From: Nitrospirillum amazonense
Lineage (GTDB): Bacteria; Pseudomonadota; Alphaproteobacteria; Azospirillales; Azospirillaceae
Direction: 5' to 3'
Assembly: GCF_007828035.1 (NCBI RefSeq)
Contig: NZ_VITV01000006.1
Location: forward strand, 62,001 to 126,000
Length of the DNA: 64,000 bases
Part shown: positions 41,689-51,311 of the stretch, piece by piece
Layout: each line of letters starts with the position of its first letter
Numbering within the stretch: position 1 is the first letter of the stretch
Notes under the pieces: generated by a model
The model's input: the letters and a program-made list of their open reading frames with translations, nothing else
Database searches by the model: none
What the model was told of the DNA's origin: nothing
Made by a program: the position numbers and the translations under genes

Positions 41689-42167
41689 ACCCCTCCGATT
41701 CGCAAGGGATTTCAACAGCCAATCGGCACCGGCAGCTGGAAATGAGCCGTTAACGCCGCTGAAACGGCGCCACACTTTTGAATCTTTCAAAATTTTAAGT
41801 ACAGGTTCGATGTCACCGGTTACCTGTCCGGATAGACGACACACCCATCCTTTCGATGGCTTGCGCACGACCGCAGCACATTCCTGCGTTCCAGGTAACA
41901 ATGTATACCGTTGCATCATGTTTAAAGTTGTAAGCGAGAGCTTTCCCCTTTTGGACAGTTACATTCGAATTTTGTAACCATTGCGGCCATATGAAATCAG
42001 AACATGCGGCAGTAACGTTGAGAACGACATCGATAACATTTTAGGAATTAACCACTTCTTTGACTCGACAGTGCGGGATTATACAGCCTCCCGAAGAAAC
42101 GCGCCCGCTCAGGCGGCGCTACTGCAAGAGAAGACGGGGCATGTCTCTCGCAAGTTGGGGGCTTAAA
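41689..42167. other. Intergenic promoter region of the giant glycosidase
   Basis: No gene is supported in these 479 bp, which are clearly richer in A+T than the neighbours. Five GTAAC/GTTAC pentamers (41819, 41895, 41958, 41974, 42012) lie here. Two of them form the inverted repeat GTTACA (41958-41963) and TGTAAC (41973-41978). A hairpin with a GAAA-type loop is present on the minus strand at about 41,845-41,862. The region must contain the promoters of both divergent genes, but I could not fix their -35/-10 boxes. Confidence 0.5.
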
Positions 42168-45100
42168 ATGACAGCTCGTGCCTTGCTCGCGTCCTTAGGG
42201 GCGCTGAGGGTTTTGTTTGTCGGGTTAATTATTAGCGGTATTTTAGGAATGTCCGCTGCATGGGCGGATAACGGCACTGCATTGCCGCCGTCCAACCGCA
42301 TCTCCATCAACCTGGGAGAAACGCCATGGCGCTTCCTGAAGGACAGCGACCCGGCCAACGCCATGGATCCCGCCTATAACGACACCCCCAGCAACCCTAA
42401 TCCGAACGAGGTATGGACTTCGGTCGGCGTGCCCCATTCTCCCAGCGACAACGACACCTTCCTGAATCTGAAGTCCGGTGGCGGCCAGGGTCAGCTGACG
42501 GGCAACATCACCTGGTACCGCAAGCACTTCTCGCTGGATAACGCCTACAAGACCCGCAAGATCTTCGTGGAGTTCGAGGGCGCGCACATGGGCGCCCGCG
42601 TCTTCATCAACGGCCATTTCATCCCGGGCAACAGCCTGGTGAATCCCAACGCCACCCACGTCGTTGGCTTCGTGCCGTTCATCGTCGACATCACGGACTA
42701 TGTGAAGTTCGACGGCGCCGACAACGTGCTGGCGGTCAAGGTGGCGCGCGGCGACACCTTCTTCACCAACCCCAATTTCTCCGGCGCCTTCCGCTTCGGC
42801 CAGGCCGACAGCGGGCTGTTCCGCCCGGTGTGGATGTACATCACCGATCGGGTGCACATCCCGCGCAACACTTACGCCGTGCTGAACACCTGGGGCACCT
42901 ACGTCTCCACGCTCAGCGCCAGCGACGCATCAGCCACCGTTCGGGTGCAGACCAACGTCGCCAATGAGTACGCCAACGCCCAGACGGTGACGCTGAACAC
43001 CCAGATCGTGGACGCGTCGGGCAACGTGGTGGCGTCCGCCCAGGACACCAAGACGCTGGCCTCGGCGCCGCTGCCCGCCGTGCCGGCGCAGAACGCGCCT
43101 GAAACGGCCCCGCCACCCGCCACCTTCGACCAGACGCTGACGGTCGACCACCCCACCCTCTGGTACCCGAACAACAGCCAGTGGGGCCGCCCCTACATGT
43201 ACACGGTGGTGCACACCGTCAGCGTGGACGGCGTCGTGGTCGACGCCACCACCACGCCGCTGGGCATCCGCACCATCGCCTGGGACCAGAACTTCCCCAT
43301 CATCAACGGCCACGCCCATTACCTGTGGGGCGCGTCGGGCCGCTACGACTACCCCGCCCTGGGATCCGCCGTGCCGGAGGAACAGCAGTGGCGCGACGTG
43401 GCCCTGCTGGCCAACGCCGGCGGCAGCCTGTACCGCCCGGGCCATTCCGCCCAGGGGCCGGAGTTCCTGGCCGCCGCCGATGCCTTTGGCGTAATGATGG
43501 TCCAGCCCAGCGGCGATGGTGAGAACGGCTTCGCCCACCTGTGCCCCGGCGACACCTATGTCGGCAACTGCACCGCCTCCACCCTCGACATCGAGATGAA
43601 GAAGGAGGTGCACCGTGACATGATCGTGCACGACCGCAACAACCCGTCCGTGCTGGCGTGGGAGGCGGACAACGGCGTCACGGACACCGGCTTCGCCCGC
43701 GCCCTGAAGTCCCTGTCGGAAACCTGGGACCCGGTCCTGACCCGCGCCCAGTCCGACCGCACGCCCGATGCCGCCAACGGCGACATCCTGGGCTGCTCGG
43801 GCGATGGCTGCGATATCGGCGTGAAGCGCGACAACCCCAACGTTCCGGCCTGGGGCTCGGAATACTGGGACAACGGCGTCGGCCGCGACCTTTATGACTT
43901 CGAACTGCCCTTCGCCGCGCTGTACATGAAGCAGTGGGTGCAGAGCGTGGCCATGAAGTCCTTCGGCATGGCCCACTGGTACCTGGCCGACACGCCCGGC
44001 GAGATCGTGACCCAGGTGGACGGCCCCGGCTCGCCCACCGGTTCCGCCAGCGGCCACACCCCGGAAAGCATCCGCGGCAACGGCGCCTCGATGATGGACG
44101 CCAACCGCATTCCCCGCCTGCTCTACTACATCTACCAGGCGGCCTGGACCCCATACGACACCCGGCCGGTCGTGAAGCTGGCCTATCACTGGAACCGCGT
44201 GGGCCAGGTGCGGGTCAACGCCTTCTCCAACTGCCCGTCCGTGCGCCTGCTGCTGAACGGCCAGCGCCAGGGCGGCGACATGACGCCCAACCCGCTGACC
44301 AGCGACGTCAGCCCGGACATGACCCAGAACACCACCCTGCTGCCCACGCAGGTGCATTGGGACGTGATGTGGGCCGCGGGCACCCTGACCGCCCAGTGCC
44401 TGGACGCCAACGCCCGCGTGGTGCTGGACGCCTCCGGCAACCCCATCCAGGACACCCAGGTCACCGCCGGCACGCCGGACCACATCCGCCTGACCGTCAC
44501 CCCGGAACTGGTTCGCCCCAGCGGCCAGCCCTTCGCCGTGCAGGCCAACGGCACCGACGCCGCCTTCATCACGGCGGAGGTGGTGGATGCCAATAATGTG
44601 CGCGTCCCCAACGTTTCCCCCACCCTGACCTTCGCGGTCAGCGGGCCCGGCACCTACCGCGGCGGCGCCGACCATTACGTCAACGACGGCCAACCCGACA
44701 GCTATCACGCCCCGGGCGACCCCAACCTGACGGCAGAGGGCGGCGTCACCCGCATCGCCGTGCGCGCCCAGTTCACCCCCGGCACCGTGACGGTCACCGC
44801 CACGGCACCCGGCCTGGGCGCCGGTACCGCCAGCTTCCAGACCGTGCCCACCACCGGGCCCAGCCTGGGCGTCAACGGCAACCTGTCCGTCCCAGCCACG
44901 CCGGCCGGCCAGCTGTCCATCGTCACCCCACCCCAGGACCAGACCGTCACCGTCGGTCAGACGGCGACCTTCACGGTGCTGAGCGCGGGGGCGGCGCCCC
45001 TGAGCTACCAATGGCAGCGGGGTGGCGTCGCCATCCCCGGCGCCACCAGCTACAGCTACACCACCCCCGCCACCAGCCTGGGCGACAACGGCGCCGCCTA

Positions 45101-48100
45101 CAGCGTCATCGTCTCCAACGCTTCGGGCGCCAGCGTTACCTCCACGGCGGCCTTGCTGACCGTGGTGCCGCCCACCGTGCCCACCGTGCTGACCCAGCCC
45201 AAGGGGGCAACGGTCATCGCCGGCCAGAACGCCAGCTTCAGCGTCCAGGCCAACGGATCGCCCGTGCTGAAGTACCAATGGTTCAAGAACAAGACCGCCA
45301 TCGATGGCGCCACAGGGTCGATCTACAACACGCCCGTGCTGACGCTGGCCGACAACGGCGCCAGCTACACCGTGGTGGTCACCAACACGGCGGGCAGCGT
45401 CACCTCCGACGCCGCCGTCCTGACCGTGGGGGCCGCCACCCCGCCCACCATCCTGACCCCGCCCGCCAGCCAGGCGGTGCCGGTGAACCAGACGGTGGTA
45501 CTGTCGGTCCTGGCCTCGGGCACGGCGCCGCTGCATTACCAGTGGACGCATGACGGCGTGGCCGTCGGCCCCGACGCGGCCAACTTCGTCATCCCGTCGG
45601 TGCAGACGGGCGACGCCGGCGCCTACACGGTCACCGTCACCAACGTGGCGGGCACCATCACCTCCAAGCCCGCCGCCACCCTGTCGGTCAGCGGCAGCAA
45701 CGGCACCAACCTGGCCCAGGGCAAGACGCCGCTGGAAAGCAGCGAGCAGAACGGCGGCCTGACCGCCAAGTACGCCTTCGACGGCAACGCCACCACCCGC
45801 TGGTCCTCCGCCCCGCAGATCGACCCGTCCTGGGTGGGCGTGGACCTGGGCTCCCTCCAGACCTTCGACGAGGTTGTCCTGGTGTGGGAGAACGCCTACG
45901 CCACGGAATACCAAATCCAGGTTTCCAACGACGAGGGCGACAACAAGACCTGGACCACCGTGTACCCGGCGGACGGCAGCATGGCCGTGGGCCACGGCGG
46001 CACGGAAACCCTGGCCTTCCCCAGCACCACCGCCCGCTTCGTGCGCATGCTGGGCAACAAGCGCGCCACGGACTACGGCTACAGCCTGTTCGAGTTCCAG
46101 GTCTACGACGTGCCCCAGTGCGGCACGGCAACGGAGCGCTACACCCTGCAGCCGGCCAAGTCGGGCACCTATGTCTCGCCCATCGCCGGCATCCCCAACG
46201 GGCCTTTTGTGCCCACCGTGGTCGACAACGTCAGCGGCCTGACCTGGCAGCAGTACGTGACCACCTTCACCCAGGCCGGCGCCCAGTTCACCCGGCCGGT
46301 GGCCGAGCAGTACTGCGCCTCCGTAGGCATGCGCGTCCCCACCCAGGACGAGGCGCTGACCATCGCCGGCAACAACTATTCGGCCTGCGCCTTCCCCAAC
46401 CCCTGGACCACCTGGACCGAAACCGACGTGGCGGGTGAGACCGACCGGTCCTACTTCGTCTCCTCGGCCGGCCAGTCGTCCTCGCAGATCACCGACAACT
46501 CGCCAGGCTGGGCCCTGTGCGTGGTGGGCAAGCCGCTGGCCGCCCCCACCATCACGGCGCAGCCCGCCAACCAGACGGCGCCGCTGGGCGGCACCGCCAC
46601 CTTCACCGTCGGCGTCGGCGGCCCCGGCCCCTTCAGCTACCAGTGGCTGGAGAACGGCGCGCCCATCGGCATCACCACGGTTCCCACCTTCACCACCGCA
46701 CCCTTGCAGGCGACCGATGACGGCGCGTCCTTCAGCGTCATCGTCAGCAACGGCGGCGGCAGCGCCACCAGTGCCACGGCCACCCTCACCCTGAACGGCA
46801 CCGCCGGCGACGGTAACGGCAACACCGGTAATGGCGGCAACGGCAACACCGGCGGCAACACCGGGGGCGGCAACAACAATGGCGGGGGCAATAACGGCGG
46901 CGGCAACGCCGATCCGCTGGCGCCGCCCACCAAGTCCCCGGCATCGGACCTGGCCGCCGGCAAGAAGGCCACGGCCACCAGCGACCAGGGCGACGGCTAT
47001 CCCGCGTCGGCCGCGGTGGACGGCGACCTCAACTCCCGCTGGTCGTCCGGCTTCAGCGACACGGAATCGATCACGGTCGATCTCGGTGCCGTCCAGACCG
47101 TGGACCGCGTGGTCCTGCGCTGGGAAGCCGCTTACGGCGTGGGTTATCTGATCGAGGTGTCGACGGACAACAAGTCCTGGAAGACGGTGCACACCGAAAC
47201 CCAGGGCAAGGGCGGGGTCGATGACATCCGCTTCGACGCCACCCAGGCGCAGTTCGTGCGGATGAGCGGCACCAAGCGCTCCAGCCAGTACGGCTACAGC
47301 CTGTTCGAGTTCGAGGTCTACAACACCGCCACCACGCCGCAGTACACCCTGACCGCCACGGCCGGGGCCAACGGCGCCATCCTGCCCGGCACGGTGTCGG
47401 TCCTGGCCGGCGCCAGCCAAACCTTCACCTTCCAGCCGGCCAACGGCTTCGCTGCCACCGGCGTGACGGCGGACGGCCAGAGCGTGGGGCAGGTGGCCAG
47501 CTACACCTTCACCAACATCCAGGCCGCCCACACCGTGGCCGCCACGTTCAGCGTCTCTTCGGCGGCGGTGGACCTGGCCTTGCACCAGCCGGCCACCTCC
47601 AGCGAGCTGGAGAACGCGGGCTACCCCGCCGGCAACGCGGTCGACGGCGACCCCAACACCCGCTGGTCGTCCGCCGTCGGGCCCACCGCGTGGTTGCAGG
47701 TGGATTTGGGCACGCCCAAGGCCTTCAACCGCGTGGTGCTGAGCTGGGAGAACGCCTACGCCGTGGGCTATCAGGTCCAGGTGTCCAACGTGGGTGGTGC
47801 TGATGACCAGAACTGGACCACGGTCCATCCCGAAACCAACGGCAAGGGCGGGATCGAGGACATCACCTTCACCGAAGTGACCGCCCAGTATGTGCGCCTG
47901 AAGCTGACCCAGCGGTCCGGCCCCTACGGCTACAGCCTCTGGTCCTTCCAGGTGTACGACATGCCGACCCCGCCGACGCTGACGGCCCAGCCCGCCAACG
48001 TCACGGTGATGGCCGGCCAGACCGCGCAGTTCACCGTGGCCGCCACCGGCACCGCCCCCTTCACCTACCAGTGGTACGTGAACGGGCAGCTGGCGGCGAC

Positions 48101-50765
48101 CACCGATGCCCCCCTGTTCACCACCAAGAGCCTGACCACCGCCGACAGCGGCACCACCGTCAGCGTCGTCATCAGCAACGTGGCCGGCACCGTCACCAGC
48201 GGCAGCGCCACGGTGACGGTGACCGCCCCGCCCCAAACGGGGACCGGTTCGGGTGACACGGGTAATGGAAACACCGGTAACGGCAACACGGGCACCGGGG
48301 GCACGCCGCCGGTCTCCACCAACGCCAACCTGGCCCTGGGCGTCACCATGACGGCCAGCGGCACGGAGAATGACGGCTACCCCGCCGGCAACGCCGCCGA
48401 CGGCAGCACCAACTCGCGCTTCTCCTCCAACTTCGACGACCAGGCTTGGCTGCAGGCCGACCTGGGCGCGGTGCGGGCGCTGAACCGGATGGTCCTGCGG
48501 TGGGAAAACGCCTACGGCGTGGGCTACGTGATCCAGACCTCCGCGGACGGCAAGTCCTGGAACGACGCCTACACCCAGACCAACGGCAAGGGCGGGGACG
48601 AGGATCTGTCCTTCGCCACCGTGAACGCCCGTTATGTCCGCCTGCAGGGGGTGAAGCGCTCTTCCGGCTACGGCTACAGCCTGTTTGAGTTCGAGGTCTA
48701 CAACACCGCCAGCACGCCCCGCTTCACCGTCACGGCGACGGCGGGCGACAACGGCGCCATCACCCCGGCCGGCGCCACCCAGGTGCTGCAGGGGGCCGAC
48801 CCGCACTACACCTTCACCGCGGCCGACGGCTTTGTCGTCACCAAGGTGGCGGTGGACGGGCAGGACATCGGTCCCCAGGCCGGCTACACGTTCACCAACG
48901 TCCTGGGGCCGCACAGCCTGGCCGTCACCTTCGGTCCGGCCTCGGCCGGCGTCGACCTGGCGGCCGGCAAGGCGGCCACCGCCAGCGGGGTGGAGAATGA
49001 CGGCTACCCTGCCGGCAACGCGGTGGACGGCAACCCCAACACCCGCTGGTCCTCCGCCTTCGTCGATCCGTCGTGGATCGCCATCGACCTGGGATCCCCA
49101 CAAACCTTCAACCGCGTGGTCCTGAGCTGGGAAAACGCGCACGGCATCGCCTACCTGATCCAGGTGTCAAACGTGGGCGGCACCGACGACAAGGACTGGA
49201 CCACCGTCTACACCCAGGCCGCCGGCAAGGGCGGGGTGGAGGATCTGGGCTTCACCCCCGTGACCGCCCGCTACGTCCGCCTGCTGGGCACGCAGCGGTC
49301 CAGCCCCTACGGCTACAGCCTGTTCAGCTTCCAGGTGTTCAACAACCAGGCGGACCAGGCGCCCACCATCACCAGTCAGCCGCAAAACCAGACCGTGGGC
49401 CTGGGCCAGAGCGCCAGCTTCTCGGTCACGGTCAGCGGCACGGGCCCCTTCACCTACCAGTGGCAGCGCAACGGGGCCGATATCGCCGGCGCCACCAGCG
49501 CCAGCTACAGCACGCCGGCCACCACCAGCGCCGACGACAACGCCCAATATGCCGTCGTCGTGACGGGTCCGCAGGGCACGAAGGTGACCAGCACCCCGGC
49601 CATCCTGACGGTCAACGCCAGCGGCCTGCCCTACACGGTCTTCCCCGGCTTCGTCGGTGTCGACCTGCAGAACAACACCCACGGCGCCTACAGCGACGAT
49701 CAGGTGTACGTGGCCGTCATCGGCCGCGACCCGGCCACGGGGCAGTTCGCCTGGCTGAAGCCGGACGGCACCCTGACGGCTGCCAGTGCCGCCGACAATG
49801 ACGGCGCCGGCCACCTGACCAAGAACGGCCAGAACTACAGCAACTACTTCTTCACCCTGGCCCAAGCCAAGCAGCTGAAGCTGCCCAGGATGGACAGCGG
49901 CCGCGTGTTTATCGCCCTGGGTGAGCCGCTGTACATCAAGATCCTGATGGATGCGAACAACCAGGTCGGTTACGCGGGGCCCAACCCGCTGAACGGCACG
50001 GACCCCAACATCAACGTCTATTACGACTGGTACGAATTCACCTACAACCGCGACGGCCTGTGGATCAACACCACCCAGGTGGACCAATTCGGCCTGCCGT
50101 TGCTGCTGGACGTGTACGGTGCCAACAACACCTTCCACAAGCAGACCGGCATCAACCAAAGCCGTTCCGCCCTGTATGACGCCTATGTCGCGGAGACGCC
50201 GGCGGCCTTCCATTCGGCCCCGCTGTCGCCCTACCGCATCATGGCGCCGTACAACAGCACCTTCGACGTGGGCCAGGCCAACGCCACCTACTTCGACGGC
50301 TACATCGACCAGATCTGGGCGTTCTACGCCACCAACACCCTGACCATCGACATGTGGGGCGGCGCCCGCCGCTTTGTCGGTCAAGTCCAGGGCGGACAGA
50401 TGGTGTTCAGCGAGGTCGACCTGAAGAACGGCGCCTACGTCGGCGGCAGCTACATCGTGAACAAGCCGACGACGCAGGACGTGCTGCGCGGGGCCGGGGC
50501 CCTGCACGCCGGCAACGATACCGAGCTGGCGCTGGAGGCCCAGCTGTGCGCGGCCTTCAACCGCCACATCACCGACAACGCCGGGGCCTGGGCCACGCCG
50601 TCGGTCTGGTACAGCGCGGCGCCGGCCAACTTCTACGCCAAGTTCTGGCACGACCACAGCGTCGGCGGCCTGGCCTACGGCTTCGCCTACGACGACGTGT
50701 CGGACCAGAGCTCCACCATCACCACCGACAAGCCGGAGCACGCGGTGTTCGGCATCGGCTGGTGA
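42168..50765 (+). CDS. Giant secreted multimodular glycoside hydrolase (GH2-like N-terminus, GH64 C-terminus)
   Basis: This 2,865-residue protein has a signal peptide (1-33). Approximate modules are: GH2 sugar-binding domain 45-228, GH2 Ig-like 238-365, GH2 barrel 365-668, GH2 C-terminal/DUF4982-like 668-771, invasin-like 772-901, and three Ig-like domains 919-1175. These are followed by F5/8C (CBM32-like) 1178-1315, a DUF1566/Lcl-like domain 1318-1456, Ig 1460-1543 and a Gly/Asn linker 1544-1585. Next come F5/8C 1593-1720, an InlB-like repeat 1724-1798, F5/8C 1800-1935 and Ig 1936-2020. After a second linker come F5/8C 2053-2180, repeat 2184-2260, F5/8C 2261-2395, Ig 2398-2485 and a GH64 beta-1,3-glucanase module 2488-2865. 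In the GH2 barrel the nucleophile Glu is near 565 (GSEYWDN), but the acid/base position reads WEADNG. The ATG at 42141 is an alternative start. The type II secretion genes follow immediately. Confidence 0.9.
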   Translation: MTARALLASLGALRVLFVGLIISGILGMSAAWADNGTALPPSNRISINLGETPWRFLKDSDPANAMDPAYNDTPSNPNPNEVWTSVGVPHSPSDNDTFLNLKSGGGQGQLTGNITWYRKHFSLDNAYKTRKIFVEFEGAHMGARVFINGHFIPGNSLVNPNATHVVGFVPFIVDITDYVKFDGADNVLAVKVARGDTFFTNPNFSGAFRFGQADSGLFRPVWMYITDRVHIPRNTYAVLNTWGTYVSTLSASDASATVRVQTNVANEYANAQTVTLNTQIVDASGNVVASAQDTKTLASAPLPAVPAQNAPETAPPPATFDQTLTVDHPTLWYPNNSQWGRPYMYTVVHTVSVDGVVVDATTTPLGIRTIAWDQNFPIINGHAHYLWGASGRYDYPALGSAVPEEQQWRDVALLANAGGSLYRPGHSAQGPEFLAAADAFGVMMVQPSGDGENGFAHLCPGDTYVGNCTASTLDIEMKKEVHRDMIVHDRNNPSVLAWEADNGVTDTGFARALKSLSETWDPVLTRAQSDRTPDAANGDILGCSGDGCDIGVKRDNPNVPAWGSEYWDNGVGRDLYDFELPFAALYMKQWVQSVAMKSFGMAHWYLADTPGEIVTQVDGPGSPTGSASGHTPESIRGNGASMMDANRIPRLLYYIYQAAWTPYDTRPVVKLAYHWNRVGQVRVNAFSNCPSVRLLLNGQRQGGDMTPNPLTSDVSPDMTQNTTLLPTQVHWDVMWAAGTLTAQCLDANARVVLDASGNPIQDTQVTAGTPDHIRLTVTPELVRPSGQPFAVQANGTDAAFITAEVVDANNVRVPNVSPTLTFAVSGPGTYRGGADHYVNDGQPDSYHAPGDPNLTAEGGVTRIAVRAQFTPGTVTVTATAPGLGAGTASFQTVPTTGPSLGVNGNLSVPATPAGQLSIVTPPQDQTVTVGQTATFTVLSAGAAPLSYQWQRGGVAIPGATSYSYTTPATSLGDNGAAYSVIVSNASGASVTSTAALLTVVPPTVPTVLTQPKGATVIAGQNASFSVQANGSPVLKYQWFKNKTAIDGATGSIYNTPVLTLADNGASYTVVVTNTAGSVTSDAAVLTVGAATPPTILTPPASQAVPVNQTVVLSVLASGTAPLHYQWTHDGVAVGPDAANFVIPSVQTGDAGAYTVTVTNVAGTITSKPAATLSVSGSNGTNLAQGKTPLESSEQNGGLTAKYAFDGNATTRWSSAPQIDPSWVGVDLGSLQTFDEVVLVWENAYATEYQIQVSNDEGDNKTWTTVYPADGSMAVGHGGTETLAFPSTTARFVRMLGNKRATDYGYSLFEFQVYDVPQCGTATERYTLQPAKSGTYVSPIAGIPNGPFVPTVVDNVSGLTWQQYVTTFTQAGAQFTRPVAEQYCASVGMRVPTQDEALTIAGNNYSACAFPNPWTTWTETDVAGETDRSYFVSSAGQSSSQITDNSPGWALCVVGKPLAAPTITAQPANQTAPLGGTATFTVGVGGPGPFSYQWLENGAPIGITTVPTFTTAPLQATDDGASFSVIVSNGGGSATSATATLTLNGTAGDGNGNTGNGGNGNTGGNTGGGNNNGGGNNGGGNADPLAPPTKSPASDLAAGKKATATSDQGDGYPASAAVDGDLNSRWSSGFSDTESITVDLGAVQTVDRVVLRWEAAYGVGYLIEVSTDNKSWKTVHTETQGKGGVDDIRFDATQAQFVRMSGTKRSSQYGYSLFEFEVYNTATTPQYTLTATAGANGAILPGTVSVLAGASQTFTFQPANGFAATGVTADGQSVGQVASYTFTNIQAAHTVAATFSVSSAAVDLALHQPATSSELENAGYPAGNAVDGDPNTRWSSAVGPTAWLQVDLGTPKAFNRVVLSWENAYAVGYQVQVSNVGGADDQNWTTVHPETNGKGGIEDITFTEVTAQYVRLKLTQRSGPYGYSLWSFQVYDMPTPPTLTAQPANVTVMAGQTAQFTVAATGTAPFTYQWYVNGQLAATTDAPLFTTKSLTTADSGTTVSVVISNVAGTVTSGSATVTVTAPPQTGTGSGDTGNGNTGNGNTGTGGTPPVSTNANLALGVTMTASGTENDGYPAGNAADGSTNSRFSSNFDDQAWLQADLGAVRALNRMVLRWENAYGVGYVIQTSADGKSWNDAYTQTNGKGGDEDLSFATVNARYVRLQGVKRSSGYGYSLFEFEVYNTASTPRFTVTATAGDNGAITPAGATQVLQGADPHYTFTAADGFVVTKVAVDGQDIGPQAGYTFTNVLGPHSLAVTFGPASAGVDLAAGKAATASGVENDGYPAGNAVDGNPNTRWSSAFVDPSWIAIDLGSPQTFNRVVLSWENAHGIAYLIQVSNVGGTDDKDWTTVYTQAAGKGGVEDLGFTPVTARYVRLLGTQRSSPYGYSLFSFQVFNNQADQAPTITSQPQNQTVGLGQSASFSVTVSGTGPFTYQWQRNGADIAGATSASYSTPATTSADDNAQYAVVVTGPQGTKVTSTPAILTVNASGLPYTVFPGFVGVDLQNNTHGAYSDDQVYVAVIGRDPATGQFAWLKPDGTLTAASAADNDGAGHLTKNGQNYSNYFFTLAQAKQLKLPRMDSGRVFIALGEPLYIKILMDANNQVGYAGPNPLNGTDPNINVYYDWYEFTYNRDGLWINTTQVDQFGLPLLLDVYGANNTFHKQTGINQSRSALYDAYVAETPAAFHSAPLSPYRIMAPYNSTFDVGQANATYFDGYIDQIWAFYATNTLTIDMWGGARRFVGQVQGGQMVFSEVDLKNGAYVGGSYIVNKPTTQDVLRGAGALHAGNDTELALEAQLCAAFNRHITDNAGAWATPSVWYSAAPANFYAKFWHDHSVGGLAYGFAYDDVSDQSSTITTDKPEHAVFGIGW
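46797..46920 (+). repeat. Low-complexity Gly/Asn/Thr linker repeats in the giant enzyme
   Basis: This DNA is a run of degenerate GGCAAC/AACACC/GGCGGC units encoding a flexible Gly-Asn linker between an Ig-like and an F5/8C module. A shorter relative occurs at about 48,229-48,310. Both sit just before an F5/8C-repeat-F5/8C-Ig block. Confidence 0.75.
46945..49620 (+). repeat. Internal duplication: two F5/8C-repeat-F5/8C-Ig blocks
   Basis: Block 1 (about 46,945-48,225) and block 2 (about 48,325-49,620) encode the same module order and share many short identical peptides, such as GYPAGNAVDG, NTRWSSA and YGYSLFEFEVYN. The period is about 1.38 kb. It appears to be a segmental duplication inside the gene. 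Confidence 0.75.
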
Positions 50766-50795
50766 CGGCGGCAACGTCAAGCAACCGAAAGGACG

Positions 50796-50827
50796 GCGGC
50801 GCCTGAAAAGGCGTCGCCGCTTCTTCG
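50796..50827 (+). terminator. Hairpin terminator between the giant enzyme and the secretion operon
   Basis: GGCGGCGCCT (50796-50805) pairs with AGGCGTCGCC (50810-50819; one G-U) around the tetraloop GAAA, followed by the pyrimidine-rich CGCTTCTTCG. It lies 31 bp after the enzyme stop and before gspG. Without a full T tract it may allow partial read-through into the secretion genes. Confidence 0.7.
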
Positions 50828-50858
50828 CATTTCAGGACCAGTGATTTAGGGGTCGAGG

Positions 50859-51287
50859 ATGAGGGGATTTGAGAACAGGGCGCGCGAGCGGGGTTTCACC
50901 CTGCTGGAACTGCTGGTCGTGGTGCTGATCATCGGCCTGCTGGCCTCTTACGTCGGGCCCAAGTACTTCTCGCAGGTATCGAAGTCCGAGGTGACGACGG
51001 CCAAGGCGCAGATCGAGGCCTATGCCAAGGCCGTCGATAATTTCCGCCTGGACGTGGGCCGCTTCCCCACGACGGAGGAAGGGCTGGCGGCCCTGATGAC
51101 CCGGCCGGCCACCGACGGCGACAAATGGAACGGCCCCTACCTGCGCAAGGACGTGATCCCAGACCCTTGGGGCCACCCCTACCTTTATCGCTCCCCCGGA
51201 GAGAAGGGCGAGTTCGCCATCACCTCCTACGGGCGCGACGGACAGCCCGGCGGCAGCGGCCCCGACGCCGACATCAGCAACGAGTAG
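50859..51287 (+). CDS. gspG: Major pseudopilin GspG
   Basis: This 142-residue protein has the prepilin motif RERGFTLLELLVVVLIIGLLA: cleavage after Gly, then Phe1 and Glu5. The C-terminal part has the GspG features FRLDVGRFPTTEEGLAALM, DPWGHPYLYRSPGEKGEFAI and GGSGPDADISN, including the calcium-site region. GspG builds the pseudopilus piston of type II secretion. It is the first gene after the giant enzyme and its hairpin, and the spacing to gspF is short. Confidence 0.95.
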   Translation: MRGFENRARERGFTLLELLVVVLIIGLLASYVGPKYFSQVSKSEVTTAKAQIEAYAKAVDNFRLDVGRFPTTEEGLAALMTRPATDGDKWNGPYLRKDVIPDPWGHPYLYRSPGEKGEFAITSYGRDGQPGGSGPDADISNE

Positions 51288-51311
51288 GCCGCCAGGCGGG
51301 GATCATTTCGA

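Noticed and set aside
41820-41900. A c-di-GMP-I (GEMM) riboswitch on the minus strand before the prepilin peptidase
   Set aside because: There is a hairpin with a GAAA-type loop (CCATC GAAAG GATGG) and a nearby GCGCAAG, which recalls GEMM. However, the second conserved block (ACGCAAAGCC) and the tetraloop-receptor arm are missing. An Infernal search with the GEMM model would decide.
41689-41919. N-terminal extension of the prepilin peptidase back to 41919
   Set aside because: The added 77 residues do not resemble the family, and the DNA is the A+T-rich shared promoter region.
42930-49142. A very long open frame (about 2,070 codons) on the minus strand opposite the giant enzyme gene
   Set aside because: It is antisense to clear domain-coding sequence, contains only low-complexity Gly/Val/Ala/Arg/His-type sequence without any family motif, and follows from GC-rich third positions and the repeated modules. 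It is treated as a shadow frame.
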